Below, one piece after another: positions 8,292-16,362 of a stretch of DNA of 33,655 nt (position 1 is the first letter of the stretch; every line of letters begins with the position of its first letter). The DNA is taken from positions 1 to 33,655 of the forward strand of contig JAFSAM010000026.1 of the NCBI GenBank assembly GCA_017441005.1, read 5' to 3'. The notes under the pieces are model-generated. The model saw nothing but the letters and a program-made list of their open reading frames with translations, searched no databases and was not told the DNA's origin. Origin of the DNA: Clostridia bacterium (GTDB lineage Bacteria; Bacillota; Clostridia; Oscillospirales; CAG-272). The position numbers and the translations under genes were made by a program.

Positions 8292-9437
8292 TTACATCGA
8301 ATAAACGACTTTACCGTCTACAATAGTTTTATAGCTCTTTGCGCCAACCTTCCTGATAGGGTCCTTATCCCAGATTACTATATCGGCATCCTTGCCCTTT
8401 TCAAGACTGCCCACACGGTCGGATATACCTGCAAAAGTCGCGGGATTGATCGTGATAGCCCGCCAAGCGGCGTCATAATCAAGCCCCGCTCCGACAGCCA
8501 TACCCGCGGTAAGTGCAAGATATTCAAGCGGAACGTTCGGCGAGTCGGTTACAATGCAAAAAGGAATGCCCGCATTATAGAGCTTTGACGGAGTCTCGAG
8601 GCTCTTGTTCTTTAATTCGACCTTGTGCGAACCGTTGACGAGAGGACCTAACATTACGGGATATCCCGCATCAAGAAGCTCCTCTGTAAGCAAAAAACCG
8701 TCTGTGCAATGATCAAGGGTCATATTAACGTCAAACTCTTTCGCAATTCTGATAGCCGTCAGAATATCATCAGCCTGGTGACAATGAGCCTTCAGAGGGA
8801 TCTCTTTTCTCATTACGGGGATCATCGCCTCAAGCTTCATATCAAATGCGTGAGGTATTCCCTTTTCGTCCTCCTCGGCATATTTTTTGGATTTTATAAG
8901 CAACTCACGAAGGAGTGCGGAAATGCCCATACGTGTTACCGGCGACATTTTTTTATCCGAATAAGTCTTCTTCGGTGTTTCTCCGAATGCGCACTTCATT
9001 GCAATCGGATCCTTGACCACCATACTGTCGACACATTTGCCGTGAAGCTTGATCGCAACAAAAGAACCTCCGACAACGTTTGTGCTTCCGGGACCGGTAC
9101 AAGCGGTGGTTACTCCGCATTTTATTGCATCGGCTAATGCCTCGTCTATGGGATTTATGGCATCTACGGCTCTGAGCTGGGGAGAAACGGGGTTGATCGG
9201 CTCGTTTCGGTCATCGTTTTGTATGTATATCTCGTTCGTAAGACCTACGTGGCAGTGGCCGTCAATAAGTCCCGGTGTCACAAGTCTGCCTTCGGCATCG
9301 ATGATCTCGCAATTATCGGGCGCACTGATCTCTCTTCCAACCTCGGCAATTTTACCCTCTTCATCGATAAGTATACATCCGTTTTCCAGATCTGCTCCGG
9401 CCATGGTTTTTACGTATCCGTTTTTTATAAGAATCAT
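8292..9437 (-). CDS. Amidohydrolase, imidazolonepropionase-like (copy 1)
   Basis: This 381-residue protein is the upstream member of the tandem pair. It shares long identical blocks with its neighbour (EIIDAEGRLVTPG, FDMKLEAMIPVMR, IPLKAHCHQADDILTAIRIA, DRVGSLEKGKDADIVIW). The metal ligands of the superfamily are present at DGHCHVG (His61, His63), KAHCHQ and DHCTDG, with an Asp in CIVTDSPN. It differs mainly after the first His motif, where it has an insertion (LTNEIYIQNDDRNEPINP), and in the loop after DHCTDG. Such differences near the active site suggest different substrates for the two copies. The ATG is preceded by AAAGGA. The enzyme should hydrolyse a cyclic amide or amidine or a peptide-like bond, but the substrate is unknown. 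Confidence 0.85.
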   Translation of the reverse strand: MILIKNGYVKTMAGADLENGCILIDEEGKIAEVGREISAPDNCEIIDAEGRLVTPGLIDGHCHVGLTNEIYIQNDDRNEPINPVSPQLRAVDAINPIDEALADAIKCGVTTACTGPGSTNVVGGSFVAIKLHGKCVDSMVVKDPIAMKCAFGETPKKTYSDKKMSPVTRMGISALLRELLIKSKKYAEEDEKGIPHAFDMKLEAMIPVMRKEIPLKAHCHQADDILTAIRIAKEFDVNMTLDHCTDGFLLTEELLDAGYPVMLGPLVNGSHKVELKNKSLETPSKLYNAGIPFCIVTDSPNVPLEYLALTAGMAVGAGLDYDAAWRAITINPATFAGISDRVGSLEKGKDADIVIWDKDPIRKVGAKSYKTIVDGKVVYSM

Positions 9438-9681
9438 ATTCGACGTCCTTTCGAATTAAGATTTATATTAATATTAATTATCATAATAATACCATTTCGA
9501 ACCTTCTATTTGTAGTTTTAAATAACCTTTTTAACAATTTGTTTACATTTACCCCATATCATCATAATAGTACCCCGTTGTTAATATCTTGACAAAAAGC
9601 CTTTTATTGTGCTATTATATCACAGTTAGCATAAACAAACTCACTGCAAATCAGTTTCCATAGATAAAAGGAGCTTCAAAA
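9438..9681. promoter_or_regulatory. Divergent intergenic region with feoB promoter
   Basis: The plus-strand promoter TTGACA (9589-9594), an 18-base spacer and TATTAT (9613-9618) points to the feo gene. The ATG at 9682 is preceded by AAAGGAG. The AT-rich part near 9466-9494 contains imperfect palindromic ATTATCATAATAAT-like sequence that could be an iron-repressor site, but it does not match a Fur box well enough to claim. The minus-strand promoter for the amidohydrolase pair is not clear. Confidence 0.65.
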
Positions 9682-12033
9682 ATGACACTGAAAGAATTGG
9701 GTATAGGAAAAACCGCCATAATAAAAAAAGTCGGCGGAGAGGGTGCTTTAAGACAGCACTTTCTTGACATGGGTGTGATTCCCGAGGCCGAGGTAAAGGT
9801 TATACAATATGCTCCGATGGGCGACCCCGTCGAGCTTTTGATACACGGTTATTCTTTGACCCTACGTCTTGACGATGCTGCAAAAATTACCGTTGAACCC
9901 ATCGAAGAAAAAGAAGAATATCCCTCCGTTTCTGTTTCATCCCCCCACAAAAAGCATCACCCCGGTCTCGGAGAGGGCGGCAAATACCACGAAAAAGCGG
10001 ACGGCGATCCATTACCCAAGGATACCGTGCTCACGTTTGCTCTTGCGGGTAATCAAAACTGCGGAAAAACCACGCTGTTCAATCAGCTTACGGGTTCTAA
10101 CCAACACGTCGGAAATTTTCCCGGAGTCACCGTCGACAGAAAGACCGGAAAGATCAAAAACCACCCAAACACCGAGGTAACTGACCTTCCCGGCATCTAT
10201 TCGCTTTCCCCCTACAGCTCCGAAGAGGTAGTCTCAAGAAACTTTATACTGAACGAGCATCCTCACTGCATAATCAACATAGTTGATGCTACAAACATTG
10301 AAAGAAATCTTTATCTCACGATGCAGCTTCTTGAGCTCGGCATCCCCACCGTTCTTGCACTCAATATGATGGATGAAGTAAGGGGTAACGGCGGCACTGT
10401 CAAGATCAATGAAATGGAGGAGCTCCTGGGTATTCCCGTAGTACCGATATCTGCGGCTAAAAACGAGGGTGTCGACGAGCTTATCGCACACGCGATACAT
10501 ATTGCAAAATATCAGGAAAAGCCAGGCAGATACGACTTTTGCAACAAAGGCGTAAAAGGGGGCGCGGTCCACAGATGCCTCCACGGAATCATGCATCTGA
10601 TCGAAGATCACGCTGAGGAAGCTGACATTCCCACACGATTTGCCGCAAGTAAGCTTGTCGAGGGTGACACACTCATTCTCGATGCACTGAAGTTGTCTAC
10701 AAACGAAAAAGAAACCCTCGAACACATCATTCTTCAAGCCGAAGATGAATCAGGACTCGACAGAGCGGCAGCAATTGCCGATATGCGTTTCAGCTTCATC
10801 AAGAACCTGTGCGAGCAGACGGTAATAAAGCCCAAAGAAAGCAAAGAACATTTGCGCAGCCGTAGGATCGACAAGCTCCTTACGGGCAGATTCACCGCCC
10901 TCCCCGCTTTTATCGGTGTTATGGCACTGGTATTCTGGCTTACTTTTAACGTTATCGGCGCATATTTCCAAGGATTACTTGAAAGCGGTATAGATTGGCT
11001 GACAACACAGACTGACGTGCTCCTTACCGGATGGAACATTAATTCCACTCTGCACAGTCTGGTTATAGACGGAATATTCGCAGGTGTCGGAAGTGTATTG
11101 AGTTTCATACCGATCATAGTAATTTTGTTCTTGTTCCTGTCCCTGCTTGAAGACAGCGGATATATGGCACGCGTTGCCTTCGTAATGGATAAACCGCTGC
11201 GAAAGATCGGTCTTTCCGGCAGAAGCATCGTGCCTATGCTCATCGGCTTCGGCTGTACCGTTCCCGGTGTTATGGCAAGCCGCACGCTTCCCTCGGAACG
11301 AGACAGAAAAATGACCATTATGCTCACTCCCTTTATGAGCTGTACGGCAAAATTGCCCATCTACGGATTTTTTGCATCCGCATTCTTCCCGAAATATGCG
11401 GGCCTTATCATGGTGGGACTCTATTTCCTCGGAATTGCTGTCGGCATTATCGTTGCATTGATCTCGAAAAGGATCGCATTTAAGGGCGAGGCTGTTCCCT
11501 TCGTTATGGAGCTTCCAAACTACCGTATGCCCGGACTAAAAAACACTATGCACCTTCTCTGGGACAAAGCCAAAGACTTCATAGAGAGAGCATTTACAGT
11601 TATTTTTATCGCCTCTATATGCGTTTGGTTCCTGCAGACCTTCGACTTTGGATTAAATATGGTAACTAATCAGCAAGACAGTATGCTTGCAATCATTTCG
11701 GGCTTTGTTGCCCCAATATTTGCGCTTCTCGGATTTGGCGACTGGAGAGTCGTGACCGCACTCGTCGCCGGATTTATGGCAAAAGAAAGCGTTGTATCAA
11801 CTATGGAGGTGCTTTTGGTATCAACGGCACTGACCGCCGTGATCAGCCCTTCTGCGGCACTTGCGCTTCTTGTTTTTTGCCTGCTTTACACTCCCTGCGT
11901 AGCGGCTGTTGCGGCTATAAAGCGGGAGCTTGGTACAAAATGGGCCGCTCTCGTTGTATTCGGTCAGTGCGCGATCGCCTGGATATGTGCGGCACTCGTC
12001 AGATGTATTGCACTTATATGCGGCATGGCATAA
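9682..12033 (+). CDS. feoB: Ferrous iron transporter with fused FeoA and FeoB domains
   Basis: The 783-residue protein imports Fe(II) across the membrane. Residues 1-75 form a complete FeoA (SH3-like) domain (MTLKELGIGK...RQHFLDMGVIPEAEV...YSLTLRLDDA). A His-rich linker (HKKHHPG, about 89-95) follows. The FeoB G domain starts near 115, with P-loop GNQNCGKT at 123-130, a G2 region (FPGVTVDRKTG), DLPG and the NMMD guanine-specificity motif. The C-terminal half holds two gate-type membrane regions, including GFGCTVPGVMASR and MSCTAKLPIYG with their conserved Cys residues. FeoA is usually a separate small protein, so the fusion is notable but is known in Clostridia. No separate feoA or feoC is in the window. 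The downstream HAD gene starts 54 bases later without an obvious terminator between. Confidence 0.95.
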   Translation: MTLKELGIGKTAIIKKVGGEGALRQHFLDMGVIPEAEVKVIQYAPMGDPVELLIHGYSLTLRLDDAAKITVEPIEEKEEYPSVSVSSPHKKHHPGLGEGGKYHEKADGDPLPKDTVLTFALAGNQNCGKTTLFNQLTGSNQHVGNFPGVTVDRKTGKIKNHPNTEVTDLPGIYSLSPYSSEEVVSRNFILNEHPHCIINIVDATNIERNLYLTMQLLELGIPTVLALNMMDEVRGNGGTVKINEMEELLGIPVVPISAAKNEGVDELIAHAIHIAKYQEKPGRYDFCNKGVKGGAVHRCLHGIMHLIEDHAEEADIPTRFAASKLVEGDTLILDALKLSTNEKETLEHIILQAEDESGLDRAAAIADMRFSFIKNLCEQTVIKPKESKEHLRSRRIDKLLTGRFTALPAFIGVMALVFWLTFNVIGAYFQGLLESGIDWLTTQTDVLLTGWNINSTLHSLVIDGIFAGVGSVLSFIPIIVILFLFLSLLEDSGYMARVAFVMDKPLRKIGLSGRSIVPMLIGFGCTVPGVMASRTLPSERDRKMTIMLTPFMSCTAKLPIYGFFASAFFPKYAGLIMVGLYFLGIAVGIIVALISKRIAFKGEAVPFVMELPNYRMPGLKNTMHLLWDKAKDFIERAFTVIFIASICVWFLQTFDFGLNMVTNQQDSMLAIISGFVAPIFALLGFGDWRVVTALVAGFMAKESVVSTMEVLLVSTALTAVISPSAALALLVFCLLYTPCVAAVAAIKRELGTKWAALVVFGQCAIAWICAALVRCIALICGMA

Positions 12034-12087
12034 AATCAAAATAATTACACCTAAAAATAAAAGCTTTTGCACCAAAAAGGAGATACA

Positions 12088-12765
12088 ATGATCAAAGCAG
12101 TGTTAATAGATATTGACGACACCCTTTTGGACTTTATAAAAAGCGCAAACAAAGCTCTCAAAATCTGCTTCAAGGAAAACGGACTTCCGTTCGAAGAGCA
12201 GACGCCCGTTACCTTTCACAGAATAAACGATGGACTTTGGAAGCAGATCGAGAAAAAGGAAATTACCAAGCAAGAAATGTACGGAATCAGATTTCCGAAA
12301 GTACTCGAAGCTTTGGGGCTGGAATACCCGAACACAGGCCTCGAAACACAGTTCCGTCACATTCTTTCGGGCATAGCGGAACCTGTCGACAACGCCTATA
12401 CACTTCTTGATTATCTATATAAAAAATACCCCCTCTATGCGGCAAGCAATTCGTCTTTCGAGCACCAGAGAAAGCGTATGACAAAAGCCGATATGCTGAA
12501 GTATTTTCAAAAAATATTCGTATCGGAAACGATGGGGGCTCTAAAGCCTTCCCCGGAATTTTTCGACGTTGCATTTAGGGAGATCGGCAACGTTTCTCCC
12601 GAAGAAGTCATAATAATAGGCGATTCTCTCACCTCGGATATTCTCGGAGGCAAACAGTACGGAATGAAAACTATTTGGTTTAATCCCTACCAAAAACCGA
12701 TCCCGACACATCCTGCTCCCGATTATACCGTTTATGATCTGCTTGAGATAAAAAACATATTATAA
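12088..12765 (+). CDS. HAD phosphatase, YjjG/YfnB-like nucleotidase
   Basis: The 225-residue protein has all four HAD motifs: DIDDTLLDF (Asp8 nucleophile, Asp10), AASNSS, LKPSPEFF (Lys), and IIGDSLTSDILGG. The cap-region sequence (FHRINDGLWKQIEKKEITKQEM..RF) closely follows the YjjG/YfnB subgroup, which dephosphorylates non-canonical pyrimidine nucleotides (house-cleaning). The ATG at 12088 has AAGGAG five bases upstream; an in-frame TTG at 12067 lacks one. It follows feoB by 54 bases and is closed by the terminator at 12769-12795. The precise substrate is uncertain, since HAD subfamilies interconvert easily. Confidence 0.85.
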   Translation: MIKAVLIDIDDTLLDFIKSANKALKICFKENGLPFEEQTPVTFHRINDGLWKQIEKKEITKQEMYGIRFPKVLEALGLEYPNTGLETQFRHILSGIAEPVDNAYTLLDYLYKKYPLYAASNSSFEHQRKRMTKADMLKYFQKIFVSETMGALKPSPEFFDVAFREIGNVSPEEVIIIGDSLTSDILGGKQYGMKTIWFNPYQKPIPTHPAPDYTVYDLLEIKNIL

Positions 12766-12768
12766 AAC

Positions 12769-12795
12769 AAAAAACCACCGTATAGGTGGTTTTTT
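12769..12795. terminator. Bidirectional terminator between convergent genes
   Basis: AAAAAACCACC (12769-12779), loop GTATA, GGTGGTTTTTT (12785-12795). The stem is perfect and there are T runs on both strands, so it serves both the HAD gene (plus) and the lipoprotein gene (minus). Confidence 0.9.
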
Positions 12796-12798
12796 ATA

Positions 12799-13278
12799 TT
12801 AGTCCCAGGACGCGGATACGAGGGGAAGCTCGATCACATTTGTATGACTTGGATACACATGCTCGCTCGTTGTATCGGGAACAGTGGTTTCGGGAACGGG
12901 CTTTGTTTCAACAGGATCGGTTACCGAGGGCTCAACGGGAACGGTATCAACTTCGTCAGGCTCAGTCGAGCCGTCCGGATTGGGGTCATCCGAAAAAGAC
13001 TCATCAAAACCGTCGGGGTACAATTCGGCAATATCATCACCTGCGGTCTGCGTCTCATAAGACTCTTCTTCGGTGGTATCCGCAACCGTCGATTCGGGGG
13101 TACTGTTTACGGCTTCGGCGTCGCTTTCGCTGCCTGCCGCCCCCTCGGAATTTGCAACCGTCTCTGCCGACGTACCTGCTTCGTTTTTACTTTTTTCATC
13201 GCCGTCTCCGCCGCAAGCGGTAAATACGATCAAAAGCATTGCCATCAAAAGTGCCAAAATTGAACTATAGATCTTCAC
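12799..13278 (-). CDS. Low-complexity Ser/Thr/Glu/Pro-rich lipoprotein
   Basis: The 159-residue product starts at GTG with GGAGG nine bases upstream. It has a lipoprotein signal (MKIYSSILALLMAMLLIVFTAC; the last residue, Cys22, would be lipidated) and then an acidic, disordered region of Ser, Thr, Glu, Asp, Pro and Val to the end. The last twelve residues (ELPLVSASWD after NVI) are the only non-low-complexity part. No enzymatic domain is visible. It is the last gene after the ECF S component and coaX, 21 bases from coaX, so it is cotranscribed with vitamin-uptake and CoA genes. It might be an envelope spacer or scaffold; the function is unknown. Confidence 0.75.
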   Translation of the reverse strand: MKIYSSILALLMAMLLIVFTACGGDGDEKSKNEAGTSAETVANSEGAAGSESDAEAVNSTPESTVADTTEEESYETQTAGDDIAELYPDGFDESFSDDPNPDGSTEPDEVDTVPVEPSVTDPVETKPVPETTVPDTTSEHVYPSHTNVIELPLVSASWD

Positions 13279-13299
13279 AAATAATATCCTCCGTAAAAA

Positions 13300-14076
13300 C
13301 TATTTTTTCATATTTTTATTATAAATCAAACAAAGACCCTTAAGCAACAGAAAACTATCGTTCCGTGCCTTATATTTTGTATTTGAACATATAAACTCGG
13401 CAAGACTGCCTGTAGTTATTATGCTTTCCGGCTGTCTTCCAAGCTCTATGGCAAATCGATCAATAATCCCTTCAACCGCACCCGCATATCCATAAACCGC
13501 GCCCGATCGCATACACTCTACCGTAGACGAGGCTATCGCCTTTTTGGGAGGTACGATGTCTATCTCGGGCAAAAGCGCAGCTTCCTCGGACAATGCGTTC
13601 ATAGATAGGTTTATTCCGGGCAAAAACGCTCCGCCTATAAACCGCGCATTTTCGTCTACGACTGTAAGTGTTACAGCCGTCCCCATATCAACGATCACAC
13701 AGGGTAAGGGATAATTTTCTTTAGCGCCTACCGCCATTGCGACAAGGTCGGATGCAACCGTCCCCGGATCGTCGGTCATAATATGTATTCCGCTTTTTAT
13801 CCCCGCGCCCACCACAAGGGCGTTTTTTCCGCAGAGAATATTTACTGCACTTTTGATGATATCGGTCAACCCGGGAACAACAGACGATATGATCGCTCCG
13901 TCTATATCTGCTGTACTATACCCGGCTATAGACAGGACCTGCATTATTTCCGAAGCATAACCAAACGACGCTTGATTTCTGTCGGTCTTAATGCTCATAA
14001 GCGATGAAACGACATCGTTCCCCTCGCAAAGCCCGAATACTATATGTGTGTTACCTACGTTAACTGCTAATACCAT
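13300..14076 (-). CDS. coaX: Type III pantothenate kinase-like protein (CoaX)
   Basis: The 258-residue protein is the ASKHA-fold kinase that phosphorylates pantothenate in the first step of coenzyme A synthesis. Visible motifs are NVGNT at 6-10, SSVVPGLT, VVGAGIKSGIHI, the region with Asp110, VDMGTA (Asp130), GGAFLPGI, MRSGAVYGYAG and the C-terminal LLLKGLCLIY. Length matches the family. Two substitutions are unusual: the first phosphate-binding Asp (DxGNT) is Asn6, and the usual GADR motif reads ASDL (Arg to Leu at 111). Activity is therefore less certain than the fold. It lies 11 bases after the ECF S component gene, supporting a pantothenate role. Confidence 0.85.
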   Translation of the reverse strand: MVLAVNVGNTHIVFGLCEGNDVVSSLMSIKTDRNQASFGYASEIMQVLSIAGYSTADIDGAIISSVVPGLTDIIKSAVNILCGKNALVVGAGIKSGIHIMTDDPGTVASDLVAMAVGAKENYPLPCVIVDMGTAVTLTVVDENARFIGGAFLPGINLSMNALSEEAALLPEIDIVPPKKAIASSTVECMRSGAVYGYAGAVEGIIDRFAIELGRQPESIITTGSLAEFICSNTKYKARNDSFLLLKGLCLIYNKNMKK

Positions 14077-14087
14077 CTGTTATTTAC

Positions 14088-14699
14088 TCACTTTAAAAAT
14101 CTTTTTGTAGCCTTTATTACGGTGCTTATAACCGGAGCGAAAATTATGTTGATCGAAAGCTCCAGCACAAAGTTCAATCCACACATACCAAAGATAATAT
14201 ATGCAATTATCGAATCAAAGCCGCCTGCAACCGCCCACTGGCTTGCAAGCTCTCTGTAGAAAACAACTATTCCCAAAGACAAAATCGCCGTGTTACAAAT
14301 AGGTGCAACTATAGCCGCGGCAACAACTCTTACAAAAATATCGTACTCCTTCAGGCATTTTGCCACAAAGCCTGCCATAAAACCTGCGACAGCACCCTTG
14401 AAGATGCACATAAACAACGTAACAGCCGGCAAATATTCAAACATAATATGTCCACCGACGTCTGTACCCGTTACTACGGAATAAGAAACAACTATTCCGA
14501 AAAGACCGCCTAAGATCGCACCTTGAATAGGTCCGTATAAAACGGCACCGAGAACGATCGGCACAAGTGCCAAGGTAATGCTGAACGAGCCTATCGAGAT
14601 CGAACCGGCAAAAAACTGCAGTACAACAACGATCGCTCCCAACAATGCCATCAAAACCATCATGCGGGTATTTTCTTTTTGTTTTTTTAATGTCCTCAT
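14088..14699 (-). CDS. ECF transporter S component, probably pantothenate-type
   Basis: The 203-residue protein has about six hydrophobic helices and the features of an energy-coupling-factor substrate-binding subunit (LMALLGAIVVVLQFF, LALVPIVLGAVLYGPIQGAILGGLFG, late NIIFAPVI). S components bind a vitamin and use a shared ATPase/transmembrane module encoded elsewhere. Because coaX follows by 11 bases in the same transcript, pantothenate or a related CoA precursor is the likeliest substrate (a PanT-type protein). This comes from context, since S-component sequence alone does not fix the ligand. The ATG at 14699 lies about 10 bases after AGGAGG; the open frame extends upstream without a ribosome site. 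Confidence 0.85.
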   Translation of the reverse strand: MRTLKKQKENTRMMVLMALLGAIVVVLQFFAGSISIGSFSITLALVPIVLGAVLYGPIQGAILGGLFGIVVSYSVVTGTDVGGHIMFEYLPAVTLFMCIFKGAVAGFMAGFVAKCLKEYDIFVRVVAAAIVAPICNTAILSLGIVVFYRELASQWAVAGGFDSIIAYIIFGMCGLNFVLELSINIIFAPVISTVIKATKRFLK

Positions 14700-14752
14700 A
14701 ATATAAAATCCTCCTGCTACTGTCCCGATACATTCGGGTATAGTGCAGAACA

Positions 14753-14781
14753 ATTATACACCGAAAAAATACGATTGTCAA
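14753..14781 (-). promoter_or_regulatory. Sigma-A promoter of the ECF-coaX operon
   Basis: On the minus strand TTGACA (14776-14781), 17 bases, TATAAT (14753-14758): a perfect consensus. In the short leader, CCCGA-ATGTA-TCGGG (14722-14736) forms a five-pair hairpin just upstream of the ribosome binding site and may affect translation. Confidence 0.9.
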
Positions 14782-14811
14782 TACGGTAGCACTACCCATC
14801 TACATAAAAAC

Positions 14812-14841
14812 AACGGGATACGTTTTCTGCCGTATCCCGTT
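14812..14841 (-). terminator. Terminator of the cohesin gene
   Basis: AACGGGATACG (14812-14822) and CGTATCCCGTT (14831-14841) form a perfect 11-pair stem with an 8-base loop. On the minus strand it is followed by GTTTTTATG. It lies 20 bases after the cohesin gene stop. Confidence 0.85.
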
Positions 14842-14860
14842 GTCGAGCGTATATTATTTT

Positions 14861-16294
14861 TTAACTCTGTCTAAAGCCCATTATCAAAGCGATGCCGCCA
14901 AGTATAACGATCAAAGCTCCTATAATGATCAAAATCCAGACAAACATACCGAATCCGCCTTCACTTTTTTCGGTAGGCTGTGTTTCTTTCTCCTGAGATT
15001 CTGTGATCTCCGGAGTCTCGGGCTCGGTTTCGGGGGAAGTGGTTTCCGTCTCCTCCTCTGTGGTCTCGGGCTCTCCCATTTCAGCAAAGCTGTATCTCTG
15101 GAAGGATTTTTCTATCGGGTCATACATATAAAGCTGTTTTGTACCTGCACTTCCGATCGCATACACCAGACAATGATTGGGTTCTTCGGCTCTTGAAGGA
15201 ACCAATACTTCTCTTTGGGCACCGTTTACACTAAACGTTCCTATCTCATATCCCTCCGGGATCTCCGCTGTATTGATATCGAGCACCAGCAACGATGAGA
15301 CCGCAGGACCTAAATATTCGATCGGGCTTGCCGTCATATTTGCAGCATCTACGTAATAAAGACCGGCATTTACGGTATCACTTCCCAAAAGATATACGGC
15401 AGGCTTTGCATTATCGGCATACTTGACAGCCCCTACCTCGACTCCGTTAAGCGTTATGGTAGTAGCCTCAAAGCCTCGCGGAACTATGTCTCCGCTTATA
15501 GTCTTTGAAACCTCCCCGCGCTTGCCTTCGCCTACTGTAAGAAATACATCGGTCGAAAGTGGATTCTTGCCCCTTGTTACTTTTATGTAATAATTCTGCT
15601 TTGCTCCGTTTTCTGCCGTTACAGTAATCGTAACGGTATTTTCGCCTACTGCGAGCGATTCTGTTCCCGACACGTAAACAGATGCGCCGTTATGGTTCTT
15701 CAGAGCGGTGACCGCCACCGAAGTAACAGAAAAATCGACGTTTGCGGTATAATTATATACGTTTGCCGAAAAAGCGGGAGAAAGCGTGCCGCCGCTCATC
15801 GTAAGTCCTTTCAGCGTTGCATCCGACGATGCCTGAGGAACGGGGATTATTTTAATTTCAGAATAGCCTACTGCGTAAGGCGTAATCGGGGTACCGCCGC
15901 CATCCGAAAAAACATATCCTGAAGGATTGATCCTTGTCGTACCTGTCTTTTTTGTTTTAAACGTAAGTGTAAAGCTCATTTTTGCCGATGACCCTGAGCT
16001 CATATAGTCAACTACGCGTAAAACGCCGGGACTGTTCGACTGATATGAAAAGTTACTTCCTCCCGATGCTGACAAGAAATCCAAATATGCAGTATCAAAA
16101 GATAGATGCATCTCATATCCGCCGATATCGTCGCCCTTGACGTCAACGGTGACACTTACGTTACTGCCAACCTGAACGGTCGGATCAGTAAACCACAACG
16201 ATGCCGACGCCGCATAAGACGTTACGGAAAAACAGCACGCCATAATAACGGTCAACATTGCCGCCACAAACAAACGCATTATATTTTTTCTCAT
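14861..16294 (-). CDS. Membrane-anchored cohesin-domain surface protein
   Basis: The 477-residue protein has a signal peptide (cleavage about residue 28-29, SYAAS). Residues about 31-150 form a cohesin-type beta sandwich (LWFTDPTVQVGSNVSVTVDV, GGYEMHLSFDTAYLDFLSAS, SFTLTFKTKKTGTTRI). A cadherin-like beta-sandwich module covers about 155-240 (SSDATLKGLTMSGGTLSPAF... VTITVTAENGAKQNYYIKVTR). A region of unknown type (about 250-405) and a Thr/Glu/Pro linker (TTEEETETTSPETEPE) follow, and a final membrane helix (about 446-471) ends in a short FRQS tail. Cohesins bind dockerins in cellulosome-like assemblies, so this is an envelope anchor for dockerin proteins. The gene immediately upstream encodes such a protein; 68 bases separate them with no terminator, so they are probably cotranscribed. 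Confidence 0.85.
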   Translation of the reverse strand: MRKNIMRLFVAAMLTVIMACCFSVTSYAASASLWFTDPTVQVGSNVSVTVDVKGDDIGGYEMHLSFDTAYLDFLSASGGSNFSYQSNSPGVLRVVDYMSSGSSAKMSFTLTFKTKKTGTTRINPSGYVFSDGGGTPITPYAVGYSEIKIIPVPQASSDATLKGLTMSGGTLSPAFSANVYNYTANVDFSVTSVAVTALKNHNGASVYVSGTESLAVGENTVTITVTAENGAKQNYYIKVTRGKNPLSTDVFLTVGEGKRGEVSKTISGDIVPRGFEATTITLNGVEVGAVKYADNAKPAVYLLGSDTVNAGLYYVDAANMTASPIEYLGPAVSSLLVLDINTAEIPEGYEIGTFSVNGAQREVLVPSRAEEPNHCLVYAIGSAGTKQLYMYDPIEKSFQRYSFAEMGEPETTEEETETTSPETEPETPEITESQEKETQPTEKSEGGFGMFVWILIIIGALIVILGGIALIMGFRQS

Positions 16295-16310
16295 TGTTTT
16301 CCTCCTGAAT

Positions 16311-16341
16311 GCCGTTTTTTACGATAAATACTCAAAACGGC
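16311..16341 (-). other. Intercistronic inverted repeat between dockerin and cohesin genes
   Basis: GCCGTTTT (16311-16318) and AAAACGGC (16334-16341) form an eight-pair hairpin with a 15-base loop in the 68-base gap. No T run follows in the direction of transcription, so it is not a standard terminator. It could be an RNA processing or stability element that sets different levels of the two proteins. Confidence 0.5.
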
Positions 16342-16362
16342 TTTAAGCATAATTTCTCGATA

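Noticed and set aside
9466..9494. Fur box upstream of feoB
   Set aside because: The AT-rich palindromic sequence does not match the 7-1-7 Fur pattern well and also lies outside the feoB promoter core.
10234..11360. Two minus-strand open frames opposite feoB
   Set aside because: Antisense to the well-conserved G domain and membrane region of FeoB, with no start signals.
12786..13223. Plus-strand Arg-rich open frame opposite the lipoprotein gene
   Set aside because: An effect of Ser/Thr/Glu-rich codons on the other strand; it begins inside the terminator region.
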